Positions 26,437 to 34,963 are shown, counted from the first letter of the stretch. The stretch: DNA of 64,000 bases from DATKOF01 sp035524795 (GCA_035524795.1 DATKOF010000034.1:1-64000); one strand, 5' to 3'. Numbers and translations are program-made. Notes: a model not told the origin generated them from the letters alone.

Positions 26437-27213
26437 GTGTCACCGCTTGAGTTCTTGGAACAATTTCCAAACCACGCAGACTTCTCCCGCAAGTCTCGAG
26501 TAATACTATTTGCTTATTACCTTCGTCAATTCGAAAGCGCCACAGAATTTTCTGCGACCAGCATTAAAAGCTGCTTCGAACGATCACACCTAAAATTACC
26601 CACCGACCTCGCCTTCCTGCTTAAATCATTGACAAAGGGGCGGGAAGCGCCCCTTCTCAAGATCAAGGGGAGATATGCATTATCTCTTTATGGATTAAAT
26701 GAAGTTGAAGCCATCATCCCAACCCCCTCTATAACTTCAACTACCGGAACATCTCTCTTAGCAGCTGCACTGCCCTTCCTACAGAGAACTATTTCCAAAA
26801 TTACCGACGCACAGCGAAAAGAATTTCTTGCTGAAGCAATTTCTTGTTTGGAAGTTAAAGCCAGGAGGGCAACAGTAATACTTTCATGGATTGCGGCGCT
26901 AGATCACATGTATGAATATGTGCTCGCTCATAAATTAAACGAATTTAACTCCGCCCTTTCCAAACAACCCTGGAATTCAAAGCGATTAAAAATCGCAAAG
27001 AAAGACGATTTTGGAGAAATCAAAGAGTCTGACTTCATCCTGGTTTGTCGTTCCGCTCGAATTATCACTGGCGATGTAAGGAAACTTCTAGACGAAAAAC
27101 TTGGATTCCGCAATTCCTGCGCCCATCCTTCATCTATCGCTGTAGGTGACTCTAAAGTTCTTAGCTTTATTGAAGATTTAATAGACAACGTAGTCGCAAA
27201 ACACCTGATATAA
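26437..27213 (+). CDS. HEPN-like protein, candidate abortive-infection RNase
   Basis: 258 residues from GTG at 26437, AT-rich. N-terminal 22-94 resembles the C-terminal domain of the upstream protein (VILFAYYLRQF, ATEFSATSIKS, IKGRYALSLYGLNE). A Ser/Thr linker with a hydrophobic stretch follows (98-120). C-terminal 121-258 is all-helical and contains RNSCAH (Arg225-His230), the RX4H motif of HEPN ribonucleases, preceded by DVRKLLDEKLGF. HEPN proteins act as RNases in toxin-antitoxin, abortive-infection and CRISPR effectors. The two genes probably form one operon; activity is inferred. Confidence 0.7.
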   Translation: MSPLEFLEQFPNHADFSRKSRVILFAYYLRQFESATEFSATSIKSCFERSHLKLPTDLAFLLKSLTKGREAPLLKIKGRYALSLYGLNEVEAIIPTPSITSTTGTSLLAAALPFLQRTISKITDAQRKEFLAEAISCLEVKARRATVILSWIAALDHMYEYVLAHKLNEFNSALSKQPWNSKRLKIAKKDDFGEIKESDFILVCRSARIITGDVRKLLDEKLGFRNSCAHPSSIAVGDSKVLSFIEDLIDNVVAKHLI

Positions 27214-27281
27214 CGATTACTCGAGCAAAATAAATAACGAATGGGAAGGGGTCCCATTTGTTCTGCGATCACGACCATCGA

Positions 27282-27680
27282 TCACGCCATATACTGCTGA
27301 TCGGTCACATGCTCCATCCATTCGACGGCTTTGCCGTTCAGCATTTCGAGAACGGCGATGTGCGTCATTGCCGTTGTCGCCGTCGCGCCGTGCCAGTGCC
27401 TGTGGTTCGGCGGACACCAGACGACATCGCCGGCATTGATCTCGACTTTCGCTTCACCATCGCATTGCGTCCAGCCGCGTCCGGCGGTCACCACCAGTAG
27501 CTGCCCCAGCGGATGGGTGTGCCACGCGGAACGCGCGCCGGGCTCGAAGGTGACGCTGAGCGCCATCAGACGCGCCGGCGCTTCGGCCTGATGCAACGGG
27601 TCAAGCCGCACATTGCCGGTGAACCATTCCGCAGGGCCTTTGGCCGAGGGTTGTGAGCCATTGCGCTTGAGGATCATCAT
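27282..27680 (-). CDS. Cupin-domain protein
   Basis: 132 residues, single conserved cupin barrel: metal motif 1 around SAWHTHPLGQLLVVTAGRG and motif 2 around PPNHRHWHG. Similar short cupins accompany alcohol dehydrogenases or carboxymuconolactone decarboxylases. Third gene of ridA-adh-cupin, 12 bp after the dehydrogenase. Substrate unknown. Confidence 0.9.
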   Translation of the reverse strand: MMILKRNGSQPSAKGPAEWFTGNVRLDPLHQAEAPARLMALSVTFEPGARSAWHTHPLGQLLVVTAGRGWTQCDGEAKVEINAGDVVWCPPNHRHWHGATATTAMTHIAVLEMLNGKAVEWMEHVTDQQYMA

Positions 27681-27692
27681 GATCGCCTCCTT

Positions 27693-28754
27693 TCACGATT
27701 GGAGCGTGGCCATGTCGATCACAAAGCGGTATTTGACATCGCCCTTCACGGTGCGGTCGTAGGCCTGGTTCACGTCCTTGATCGCGATTTTTTCGATGTC
27801 GCAGACGATGTTGTGCCTGCCGCAGAAATCGAGCATCTCCTGCGTTTCCGGCAGACCGCCGATCAGCGATCCGGCCATCGAGCGGCGACGGAAGATGAAG
27901 GGCACGCCGCTGACGTTCTTCAAGGGCTCGACCGCGCCGACCACGACCATCGTCGCGTCGCGCTTCAGCAGCGCCATGTAGGGATCGGCGTCGTGACCGA
28001 CCGGAATCGTGTTCAGCAGGAAGTCGAAGCTGTTCTGCGCGGCCTGCATCGCCGCGGCGTCTTTGGAGACGAGAACTTCATCCGCGCCGAGCTTGCGGGC
28101 GTCTTCGCCTTTTTTGGGTGAGGTCGTAATCATCACCACATACGCACCCATCGCGTGCGCGAGTTTCACGCCCATGTGGCCGAGACCGCCGAGGCCGATG
28201 ATGCCGACCTTCTGCCCCGCCCCGACTTTCCAGTGCTTCAACGGTGAATAGGTGGTGATGCCGGCGCACAGCAGCGGCGCGGCGGCGGCGGGGTCGAGGT
28301 TTTCCGGGATGCGCAGGACGAAATGTTCATCGACGGTGATCCTGTCGGAATAGCCGCCGAACGTCATTTTATGCGGCGTGCCGCCGATCCTGTCCTCGCT
28401 GTTGTAGGTGCCGGTCCAGCCGTTGTCGCAGTATTGTTCGAGGCCGTCATTGCACGACGGGCAATGACGGCAGCTATCAACGAGACAACCGACGCCAACC
28501 AGATCGCCGGCCTTGAACCGGGTGACCTTGCCGCCGACGGTCTTCACGCGCCCGACGATTTCATGACCGGGCACGAACGGATAATGCGCCATGCCCCACT
28601 CGTTGCGGGCCATGTGAATGTCGGAATGGCAGATGCCGCAGTACAGAATGTCGATCACCACATCCTGCGGACGCGGGTCGCGGCGCTCGAAGCTGAACGG
28701 AACCAGTTTATCGGTGGCGGAACGGGTCGCATAACCCCTGGCTTGCATCGTCAT
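27693..28754 (-). CDS. Zinc-dependent NAD(P) alcohol dehydrogenase (YahK/CAD-like)
   Basis: 353 residues, MDR superfamily. Catalytic zinc ligands Cys42 (CGICHSD) and His64 (PGHE), structural zinc Cys95/98/101/109, and Rossmann loop GLGGLGHMG. Closest in pattern to YahK-type broad aldehyde reductases using NADPH. Between ridA and a cupin on the minus strand, divergent from arsR-SDR; a detoxification role for aldehydes is likely. Confidence 0.93.
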   Translation of the reverse strand: MTMQARGYATRSATDKLVPFSFERRDPRPQDVVIDILYCGICHSDIHMARNEWGMAHYPFVPGHEIVGRVKTVGGKVTRFKAGDLVGVGCLVDSCRHCPSCNDGLEQYCDNGWTGTYNSEDRIGGTPHKMTFGGYSDRITVDEHFVLRIPENLDPAAAAPLLCAGITTYSPLKHWKVGAGQKVGIIGLGGLGHMGVKLAHAMGAYVVMITTSPKKGEDARKLGADEVLVSKDAAAMQAAQNSFDFLLNTIPVGHDADPYMALLKRDATMVVVGAVEPLKNVSGVPFIFRRRSMAGSLIGGLPETQEMLDFCGRHNIVCDIEKIAIKDVNQAYDRTVKGDVKYRFVIDMATLQS

Positions 28755-28794
28755 GATTTTCTCCTGACTGAAATGAACGGCAATGGCCTTTTAT

Positions 28795-29148
28795 TCATTT
28801 TACCGCCGCCGTCACCACAATTTCTATCTTCCACTCCGGCCTCGCGAGATTCGCCTGTACGGTGGCGCGCGGCGGCGTGTGACCGGGAACGACCCACTTT
28901 TCCCACACGCCGTTCATCGCATCGAAATCGGCCAGGTCCTTGAGGAAAATCTGCGCGCGCAGGATTCTGCTTTTGTCGCTGCCCGCGCGCGCCAGCAGCG
29001 CGTCGATGGCGGCAAGCACCTGTGCGGTCTGCCCCCTGATGTCCTGACTGCCGTCGGCGGCGACCTGGCCGGCGAGATAAGCCACGCCGTTGTACACGGC
29101 GAGCTCGGACATGCGGGGGCCGACATCGAAACGTTGTATGGTGCTCAT
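28795..29148 (-). CDS. RidA family protein (imine deaminase-like)
   Basis: 117 residues from MSTIQRFDVG at 29148 (AAGGAAGGC upstream). YjgF/RidA fold: NGVAYLAGQVA, AQVLAAIDALLARAGSD, HTPPRATVQANLARPEWKIEI, with the conserved Arg in PPRATV. Canonical RidA hydrolyses reactive enamines/imines; this sequence belongs to a divergent subgroup, so its substrate may differ. First gene of a minus-strand operon with adh and cupin. Confidence 0.9.
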   Translation of the reverse strand: MSTIQRFDVGPRMSELAVYNGVAYLAGQVAADGSQDIRGQTAQVLAAIDALLARAGSDKSRILRAQIFLKDLADFDAMNGVWEKWVVPGHTPPRATVQANLARPEWKIEIVVTAAVK

Positions 29149-29243
29149 GGTTTTGCCTTCCTTTATTGAAAACCGGTTCACGAAGCGCGCTGCGCGACTT
29201 CCGATTCCGGCGTCGAACCGGTGTGGTGGGTGCCGAGGCCGGC

Positions 29244-29383
29244 GCCGCGCGCGTCAATGCTACCGACAGCGTGCGCCGGATTCAATCCGCGCCGGCCGGA
29301 ACCGACCCGGCGTCGCGGCGAAGAGGCCGCAGGCCGAACCACAAATCGAGGCGCTGAGGGAAATTCCGGACAAGCCGGAATAG
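29244..29383 (+). repeat. Degenerate copy of the mfd 3' end (remnant E)
   Basis: 29244-29300 aligns to the mfd region encoding ARLDATDSALQIQ (here ARVNATDSVRRIQ). The last 39 nt (29345-29383) align to the mfd end as IEALREIPDKPE and stop against IAAIREIFGKLG. About 67 nt are missing in between and the frame is broken. Confidence 0.7.
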
Positions 29384-29425
29384 CCCTATCGATAAATCCC
29401 GCCGCGCGTTATAAGATTGAACACA

Positions 29426-29719
29426 ATGAGTGATACAAAGGTCGGGCGGCTGACGGATCGGCAATTCGTGCGGATTTCGCGCGCGCTGGCCGAGCCGCGG
29501 CGCTACCAGATCCTCAAGCAGATCGCGGATTGCAACGATCCGATGCGCTGCAGCAGCCTGCGCCGGTTCCACCGCGTCAGCGCCGCGACCCTTTCCCATC
29601 ATATCAAGGAGCTGGAGACGGCCGGCCTGGTGCAAATCGAGCGTGCCGGCAAGTTCATGAATCTCTCGCTCCGGCGCGACGTCCTGCGCGCCTATCTCGA
29701 CCGGCTTTCCAGAATCTGA
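29426..29719 (+). CDS. ArsR-family transcriptional regulator
   Basis: 97 residues from ATG 29426 (a TTG at 29417 is possible). Winged helix: RISRALAEPRRYQILKQIA, recognition helix VSAATLSHHIKELETAGLV, wing ERAGKFMNLSLRRDVL. No CxC metal site, so it probably senses an organic signal or is a constitutive repressor. 83 bp upstream of an SDR gene whose leader contains a perfect 16-bp palindrome, the likely operator. Confidence 0.92.
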   Translation: MSDTKVGRLTDRQFVRISRALAEPRRYQILKQIADCNDPMRCSSLRRFHRVSAATLSHHIKELETAGLVQIERAGKFMNLSLRRDVLRAYLDRLSRI

Positions 29720-29760
29720 GGCTCCGGCAGAAACGTGATTTGACTTCAGTTCGTTATCAG

Positions 29761-29776
29761 TTAGATAATTATCTAA
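29761..29776. promoter_or_regulatory. Perfect palindrome, probable ArsR-family operator
   Basis: TTAGATAATTATCTAA is its own reverse complement. It lies 27 bp before the SDR start and 42 bp after the arsR stop. AT-rich interrupted or perfect palindromes of this size are typical ArsR/SmtB sites. Confidence 0.7.
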
Positions 29777-29802
29777 TTGTCTAATCGATCAGGAGAACCG
29801 AG

Positions 29803-30552
29803 ATGAGCAGATTGACGGGCAGGGTCGCCGTTGTGACGGGCGCTTCGAAGGGCATCGGCGCAGGCATCGCCAAAAGCCTGGGGGCGGCGGGCGCGGCGGT
29901 CATCGTGAACTATGCTTCCAGCAAGGAGGGCGCGGACAAAGTGGTGGCGGAAATCACCGGCAAAGGCGGCAAGGCCATCGCGGTGCAGGGCGACGTATCG
30001 AAAGCCGATGATGTGAAGCGACTGTTCGCGGAAACGAAAAAGGTGTTCGGCACGCCGGACATCCTGGTCAACAACGCCGGGGTTTTTCAATTCGATCCGA
30101 TCGAGACGGTCACCGAAGCCGAATTCCACCGCCAGTTCAACACCAATGTCCTGGGGACGATCCTGACGACTCAGGAAGCGGTCAAGCATTTCGGCGCCGC
30201 AGGCGGCAGCGTGATCAACATCGGTTCCGTCGCCAGTACCAAGGGGATGCCGACCTCGGTCGTCTATGCGGCAACCAAGAGCGCGCTTGATTCGGTGACG
30301 CAGGTGCTCGCCAACGAACTGGGGCCGCGGAAAATCCGCGTCAACTCGATCAATCCGGGCGGCGTCGAGACCGAAGGCACCCATCGGATAGGCATGATCG
30401 GCAGCGATTTCGAAAAACAGATCGTCGCGCAAACGCCGCTGGGAAGAATCGGCCAGCCGGAAGACATCGCGCGCATCGCAGTATTTCTGGCCTCCGACGA
30501 TTCGGGCTGGCTGACCGGCGAAAAAATCACCGCGTCCGGCGGATTCCGCTGA
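29803..30552 (+). CDS. Short-chain dehydrogenase/reductase (SDR, FabG-like)
   Basis: 249 residues. Cofactor loop TGASKGIG (12-19), NNAG (90-93), catalytic Ser142, Tyr155 and Lys159 (YAATK). The classical SDR C-terminus (SDDSGWLTGEKITASGGFR) matches glucose/3-oxoacyl-type family members. AGGAG precedes the start. Under the presumed control of the adjacent ArsR protein. Substrate unknown. Confidence 0.95.
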   Translation: MSRLTGRVAVVTGASKGIGAGIAKSLGAAGAAVIVNYASSKEGADKVVAEITGKGGKAIAVQGDVSKADDVKRLFAETKKVFGTPDILVNNAGVFQFDPIETVTEAEFHRQFNTNVLGTILTTQEAVKHFGAAGGSVINIGSVASTKGMPTSVVYAATKSALDSVTQVLANELGPRKIRVNSINPGGVETEGTHRIGMIGSDFEKQIVAQTPLGRIGQPEDIARIAVFLASDDSGWLTGEKITASGGFR

Positions 30553-30602
30553 CACGCGGCAACGCGCGCGCCTGCCGGGGCGCGCGGTACTAAACTTCCC
30601 CA

Positions 30603-30701
30603 ACGCTGACAGGCAGCGCCGCAATTCATCCCGCCCCCGCCGCGTCGGGATGACATCACTTGATCGCGGCGATCCAGGAAATTTTCCGGAAACTGGGGTA
30701 G
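30603..30701 (+). repeat. Degenerate copy of the mfd 3' end (remnant D)
   Basis: The last 39 nt (30663-30701) encode IAAIQEIFRKLG and a stop, 10/12 residues as in mfd. Upstream, AATTCATCCC matches remnant C exactly, with flanking partial matches and deletions. It closes the arsR-SDR module. Confidence 0.75.
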
Positions 30702-30731
30702 GCTTCGATAAATTACCGCGAACCTCAGGAC

Positions 30732-31103
30732 ATGTCCGACCCGCGCGTCTTTTTCGCCGCCGAGCGCACGCTCCTCGCCTGGATACGCACCGGCATTACG
30801 GTGACGGCTTTCGGGTTCGTCGTCGCGCGCTTCGGGCTTTTTCTCGAACTGCTTGCTGCCGAACGTGCGGCGCCATCTCCCTCGTCGGCAACCATGGGGC
30901 GCTTCTCCAACGGCATCGGCATTGCGCTCGCGCTGTTCGGCGCCGCCATCATGTTCTTCGCCGCGATCCAGCACCGGCGTTTCATATCTTCCCTGCCGCC
31001 CGCCGATGTGCCGCCGCTTTATCACCGCGGCTTTCCGGTGTTTTCGGCCTTCATTCTCGGCGGGTTGGGCCTTCTGCTCGCGATTTATCTCGCGGCAACC
31101 TGA
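30732..31103 (+). CDS. DUF202 (YidH-like) membrane protein
   Basis: 123 residues. DUF202 signature at the N-terminus: FFAAERTLLAWIRTGIT. Three hydrophobic helices (about 22-42, 58-80, 100-122). Inner-membrane protein of unknown function. Starts 31 bp after mfd remnant D. Confidence 0.92.
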   Translation: MSDPRVFFAAERTLLAWIRTGITVTAFGFVVARFGLFLELLAAERAAPSPSSATMGRFSNGIGIALALFGAAIMFFAAIQHRRFISSLPPADVPPLYHRGFPVFSAFILGGLGLLLAIYLAAT

Positions 31104-31234
31104 TCGAAGCAGGCTCGGGATAGCGCTTCGCCTCCGGAAAGCGCCATGTGCAGCGGGTCTGCCCCCGTTTAAGGATTGAAGCCGACAGCGCTCAAATGGG
31201 ATTAGAATGAACGCCTATTCGGCGGGAGACTAAA

Positions 31235-31804
31235 ATGATTTTGCCGCAGCAAAAAAACGGGCGGTTTTTCTGGGGAAGACTCGCTCCCGGCGAGCACGTC
31301 GTTCAAATCTATAAAAGCGATGAACAGTTTATTGCCTGCCTTGAGGCGTTTGTGGCTGAAGGATTGGAGCAGAATGAGTGTGTGATCGTCATAGCAACCC
31401 GATCGCATTTGTCGGCCCTTGAGCATGGATTGAGAAAGCGCGGCTGCGACCTGGACCATTCGAACGATCAATATATTGCCTTTGATGCGCACGAAACGCT
31501 CGCCAGGCTCGTGCCCGGGAAATCGCCGGACGAAGCGTGCCTTGAAAAATTCATGGTCGAATTATTCGCGAGAATCCGCGGTCGGCAAATACGGGCGTTC
31601 GGTGAAATGGTGGCCATTTTATGGTCGCGTGGAGACTACGAGACAACGCTGTTGCTGGAACAACTGTGGGACAAAATCGCCCGCCGGGAGAAATTTCCGA
31701 TTTTTTGCGCTTATCCCGCCAGCAGCTTCAGCGGAAAGCTGGAAGAGCCGGTGAGAGCGATTTGTGAGGTGCACTCCAAGGTAGTCCTGGATTTCGCCAC
31801 TTAA
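31235..31804 (+). CDS. MEDS-domain sensor-like protein
   Basis: 189 residues. MEDS (methanogen/methylotroph, DcmR sensory) domain: HVVQIYKSDEQFIACLEAFV, ECVIVIATRSHLSALE, DAHETLARLVPG, RIRGRQIRAFGEMVAILWS, FPIFCAYPASSFSG. Such domains bind hydrocarbon-derived ligands and regulate partner kinases; here it stands alone with no output domain. Confidence 0.88.
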   Translation: MILPQQKNGRFFWGRLAPGEHVVQIYKSDEQFIACLEAFVAEGLEQNECVIVIATRSHLSALEHGLRKRGCDLDHSNDQYIAFDAHETLARLVPGKSPDEACLEKFMVELFARIRGRQIRAFGEMVAILWSRGDYETTLLLEQLWDKIARREKFPIFCAYPASSFSGKLEEPVRAICEVHSKVVLDFAT

Positions 31805-31828
31805 GCAGTTGCTGCGCGGATCGAATTG

Positions 31829-31940
31829 AACGGAGTGAAATTATCAACTCCTCGACCGGTATAACAGCGGGAATTTAGACCCAAAGATTCAGCGGGGGGC
31901 CAGGGTCGCCCCCCCCGATCGCTTCATCAATCACTCCGTT
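31829..31940. repeat. Small element with 10-bp inverted ends
   Basis: AACGGAGTGA at 31829-31838 and its exact reverse complement at 31931-31940 flank about 92 bp that contain a G-run/C-run hairpin (about 31892-31917). It could be a miniature repeat or a long-stem structure; no coding frame is evident. Confidence 0.35.
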
Positions 31941-31999
31941 TCTTGTTGTCATGCTTAACGACTGGCGCCAGAAACGAAAAGATCTCGGTAATCGAAGAT

Positions 32000-32551
32000 A
32001 TGAATGAAAATAAACCTCGCTGCAAGTGGGCCGGGCCCCATCAGCTGTATATCGAATACCACGACAGGGAATGGGGCGTGCCGCTGCACGACGACCGGCG
32101 GCTGTTCGAGATGCTGAACCTCGAAGGCGCGCAGGCGGGACTGAGCTGGCTGACGATCCTGAAGAAACGCGTCGGTTACCGCAAGGCGTTCGCCAATTTC
32201 GACGCCGCGAAGATCGCCAAGTACACGACGGCGAAACAGGCGGCGCTGATGAAAGACGACGGCATCGTGCGCAACCGGCTCAAGATCAATGCGGTGGTCG
32301 AAAACGCGAAAGCCTATCTGAAAGTCCGGCGCGAGTTCGGCAGCTTCGACCAATACATCTGGGGATTCACCGGACGGAGAACGCTGAAACGCGCGGAACG
32401 GAAAAAAGCCGTCGCGATCAGCACGCGGATGAGCAAGGAGCTGAAGAAACGCGGCTTCCGCTTCGTCGGCGCGACGATCTGCTACGCTTTCATGCAGGCG
32501 GTCGGCATGATCGACGATCACTCTCCCCGCTGCTTCCGCGCCGGGCGATAA
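32000..32551 (+). CDS. tag: DNA-3-methyladenine glycosylase I
   Basis: 183 residues from ATG 32000 (MNENKPRCKWAG). Tag excises 3-methyladenine. Zinc-snap Cys in the N-terminus, YHDREWGVPLHDDRRLFEML, AQAGLSWLTILKKR with the catalytic-pocket Glu nearby, GFRFVGATICYAFMQA and a C-terminal DHSPRC. Complete, standard length. Confidence 0.96.
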   Translation: MNENKPRCKWAGPHQLYIEYHDREWGVPLHDDRRLFEMLNLEGAQAGLSWLTILKKRVGYRKAFANFDAAKIAKYTTAKQAALMKDDGIVRNRLKINAVVENAKAYLKVRREFGSFDQYIWGFTGRRTLKRAERKKAVAISTRMSKELKKRGFRFVGATICYAFMQAVGMIDDHSPRCFRAGR

Positions 32552-32583
32552 TAACGCCCCGGCTTTCCACAGGAGGAAATGCG

Positions 32584-34014
32584 ATGCGCCCCACCCTCGC
32601 CGCCGCCGCGGCCCTCGCACTGCTCAGCACCCCGGCTGTCGCCGACGAAACGCGCAGCACGCTCGACGACCAGCAGAGCGTCGCCGTCACCATTTACAAC
32701 GACGACCTTGCGCTGGTGAAGGACCAGCGCAAAATCCAGCTCGGCAACGGCCGCCAGTCCCTAGCCTTCCGCGATGTCAGCGCGCGCATCAGACCGGAGA
32801 CCGCGCTGCTGCGCAGCCTGTCGAGCCCCGGCAAGCTCGCGGTGATCGAGCAGAACTTCGATTTCGATCTGCTGACGCCGCAGAAGCTGCTCGAAAAATA
32901 TGTCGGCAAGAGCGTCAACGTGATCCGCACCAACCCCGCCACCGGCGCGGAAACCGCCGAGTCGGCGCAGGTGCTGGCGGCGAACAACGGCGTCGTGCTG
33001 AAGATCGGCGACCGCATTGAGACCGGCATTCCCGGCCGCCTCGTCTATCCCGACGTGCCGGCCAACCTGCGCGACCGGCCGACGCTGGTGATGCTGCTCG
33101 ACAACGGCGGCGCCGCGCAGCAGGACGTCGAGCTGTCGTATCTGACCGGCGGCCTCAGCTGGAAAGCCGACTACGTGGCCGAATTGAACGCCAATGACGA
33201 CAAACTCGATCTCTCCGGCTGGGTCACGCTGACCAACACCAGCGGCACGACTTACCGCGACGCGAAACTGCAACTGGTGGCCGGTGACGTCAACCGCGTG
33301 CGGGATGAATTACGCCAGATGCCTGCCGTCGCCGGACTGATGGCGAAGAACGCGGCGGCCGAATCGCGGATGGCCGAAGAGTCGCTGCTCGAATACCATC
33401 TGTACACGCTCGACCGCCCGACCACGATCGCCGAGAACCAGACCAAGCAGGTGTCGCTGCTGTCCGCCGCCGGCGTTCCGGTGCGCAAGGAACTGGTGCT
33501 GAAAGGCAACGATTACTACTACGGATCGAGCTACGGCGAACTGGGACAGAAGATGAAGGTCGGCGTGTTCATCGAGTTCGACAACCGGGAAACAAGCCGC
33601 CTCGGCATGCCGCTGCCGAAAGGCGTGGTGCGCGTCTACAAGAAGGACAGCGCCGGCAACGCGCAGTTCGTCGGTGAGGACGGCATCGACCACACGCCGA
33701 AGAACGAGAAGGTACGCCTGAAACTCGGCGACGCGTTCGACGTCACCGCCGACAAGAAGCAGACCGATTTCAGGAAGCTGCCCAATCCGGCAAAGGGCAA
33801 CGCACTGTTCGAGAGCGCCTACGAGATCGTGCTGAAGAACGCGAAGAAGGAAACCGTCAGCGTCACGGTGCAGGAACCGATTCCTGGCGACTGGAAGGTG
33901 CTCGAGTCGAGCCAGCCGTTCGAAAAGGCGGCCAGTAACACCGCGCTGTGGAAAATCAGCGTGCCGGCCGAAGGCAGTGCGACGCTGACCTACCGCGTGC
34001 AGGTCAGGTATTGA
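32584..34014 (+). CDS. DUF4139 domain exported protein
   Basis: 476 residues from ATG 32584, preceded by CAGGAGGAAATGCG. Signal peptide about 1-20 (AAAAALALLSTPAVA). The body matches the DUF4139 family: VTIYNDDLALVKDQRKI, LDNGGAAQQDVELSYLTGGLSWKADY-type core (about residues 170-205), YHLYTLDRPTTIAENQTKQV, and a C-terminal beta domain with VQEPIPGDWKVLE. Probably periplasmic beta-rich; function unknown. 33 bp after tag. Confidence 0.88.
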   Translation: MRPTLAAAAALALLSTPAVADETRSTLDDQQSVAVTIYNDDLALVKDQRKIQLGNGRQSLAFRDVSARIRPETALLRSLSSPGKLAVIEQNFDFDLLTPQKLLEKYVGKSVNVIRTNPATGAETAESAQVLAANNGVVLKIGDRIETGIPGRLVYPDVPANLRDRPTLVMLLDNGGAAQQDVELSYLTGGLSWKADYVAELNANDDKLDLSGWVTLTNTSGTTYRDAKLQLVAGDVNRVRDELRQMPAVAGLMAKNAAAESRMAEESLLEYHLYTLDRPTTIAENQTKQVSLLSAAGVPVRKELVLKGNDYYYGSSYGELGQKMKVGVFIEFDNRETSRLGMPLPKGVVRVYKKDSAGNAQFVGEDGIDHTPKNEKVRLKLGDAFDVTADKKQTDFRKLPNPAKGNALFESAYEIVLKNAKKETVSVTVQEPIPGDWKVLESSQPFEKAASNTALWKISVPAEGSATLTYRVQVRY

Positions 34015-34037
34015 ATGACAACAAACCGGGAGGAAAC

Positions 34038-34493
34038 ATGAAAACGATACTGTATCTGACGGTCATCGCATTCGGAGCCACGGTCTCCACCGCGGCGCTG
34101 GCGCGCTCGGAAGCCTGCCATCCGGCCGGTGAAAAGGAAATCGCCGCGCTGTTCGACCGCTGGAACGCGTCGCTGCAGACCGGCGACCCGCACAAGGTGG
34201 TTGCCAATTACGCCGAGAAGTCGGTGCTGCTGCCGACGGTATCGAACAAGCCGCGGGTGACGGCTGAAGAGAAGGAGGATTACTTCGAGCACTTCCTGCA
34301 GAAAAAACCGTCCGGCAAGATCGACTGGCGCTGGATCGAGATCGACTGCAACACCGCGATCGATGCCGGCCTCTATACGTTCACGTTCGGCGACGGCAGC
34401 ACGGTTCCGGCGCGCTACACCTATACCTACAAGTGGAGCGGCGGGCAATGGCTGATCACTTCGCACCATTCCTCGGCGATGCCGGAAAAATGA
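34038..34493 (+). CDS. Exported SnoaL/CaMKII-association-domain-like protein
   Basis: 151 residues. GGAGGAAAC precedes the start. Signal peptide about 1-23 (YLTVIAFGATVSTAALA). The remainder is an NTF2-like fold: IAALFDRWNASLQTGDPHKVVANYAEKSV-type region, then YTYTYKWSGGQWLITSHHSS. Such domains bind small ligands or form oligomers. Stop overlaps the next start (ATGA). Confidence 0.85.
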   Translation: MKTILYLTVIAFGATVSTAALARSEACHPAGEKEIAALFDRWNASLQTGDPHKVVANYAEKSVLLPTVSNKPRVTAEEKEDYFEHFLQKKPSGKIDWRWIEIDCNTAIDAGLYTFTFGDGSTVPARYTYTYKWSGGQWLITSHHSSAMPEK

Positions 34494-34930
34494 GATTCGC
34501 CGCCGCGATCGCCGCCATCTTCTCCTGCTGCCCGTTCGTCCCGGCGTATGCCGCGACGACCGCACAGCAGGCATTCATGGATGCGACGACCCGGAGCGTA
34601 GAAAAATATATCGCGGTGCCGTGCGAGACGCCACAGACCGCCGAGATCAAGGTGCAACTGCAAAGCTTCGCTGACGGCCACCTGAAAAGCATCGAAATCG
34701 TGCAGCAAAGCGGCTATCCGCAGTACGACAAGGCGGTACTGAAGGCAATCGCCGATGCGCAGCCGCTGACAGTCAGCGATCCCGCAGCGTTGCAACATCT
34801 TGGCGATTCGATCCTGTATTTTCATCCGGGCATCCCGCCCTATCCCTGCAACCTGCAGCCGCTCAATGGAGACATTCCCAATCTCAAACTGAACGAGCTG
34901 CCCGCCGCGCCAAAAACGAAAACCCGGTGA
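34490..34930 (+). CDS. Exported TonB-C-terminal-domain-like protein
   Basis: 146 residues from ATG 34490. Signal peptide about 1-21 (AAAIAAIFSCCPFVPAYA). Residues 40-95 resemble the TonB C-terminal fold (AEIKVQLQSFADGHLKSIEI, SGYPQYDKAVLKAIADAQPL). No transmembrane anchor beyond the signal and no proline-rich linker, so it is not a normal TonB. Coupled to the SnoaL-like gene by a 4-bp overlap. Confidence 0.75.
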   Translation: MRFAAAIAAIFSCCPFVPAYAATTAQQAFMDATTRSVEKYIAVPCETPQTAEIKVQLQSFADGHLKSIEIVQQSGYPQYDKAVLKAIADAQPLTVSDPAALQHLGDSILYFHPGIPPYPCNLQPLNGDIPNLKLNELPAAPKTKTR

Positions 34931-34963
34931 CGGGACCGCGCCGGTCGGCGTCGCGTCCGGATG

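Noticed and set aside
29166..29383. Small Arg-rich ORFs between ridA and arsR
   Set aside because: The sequence is better explained as a degenerate mfd-tail copy; no ribosome binding site or conserved product.
24506..30701. Integrase or transposase expected for an island
   Set aside because: No recombinase-like protein, terminal inverted repeats or tRNA attachment site was found; the island is described only by mfd-tail copies.
31104..31234. Possible further mfd-tail copy (CGACAGCGC and GGGATAG words)
   Set aside because: Only isolated short matches, no collinear alignment to the tail; not convincing unlike B, C, D and E.
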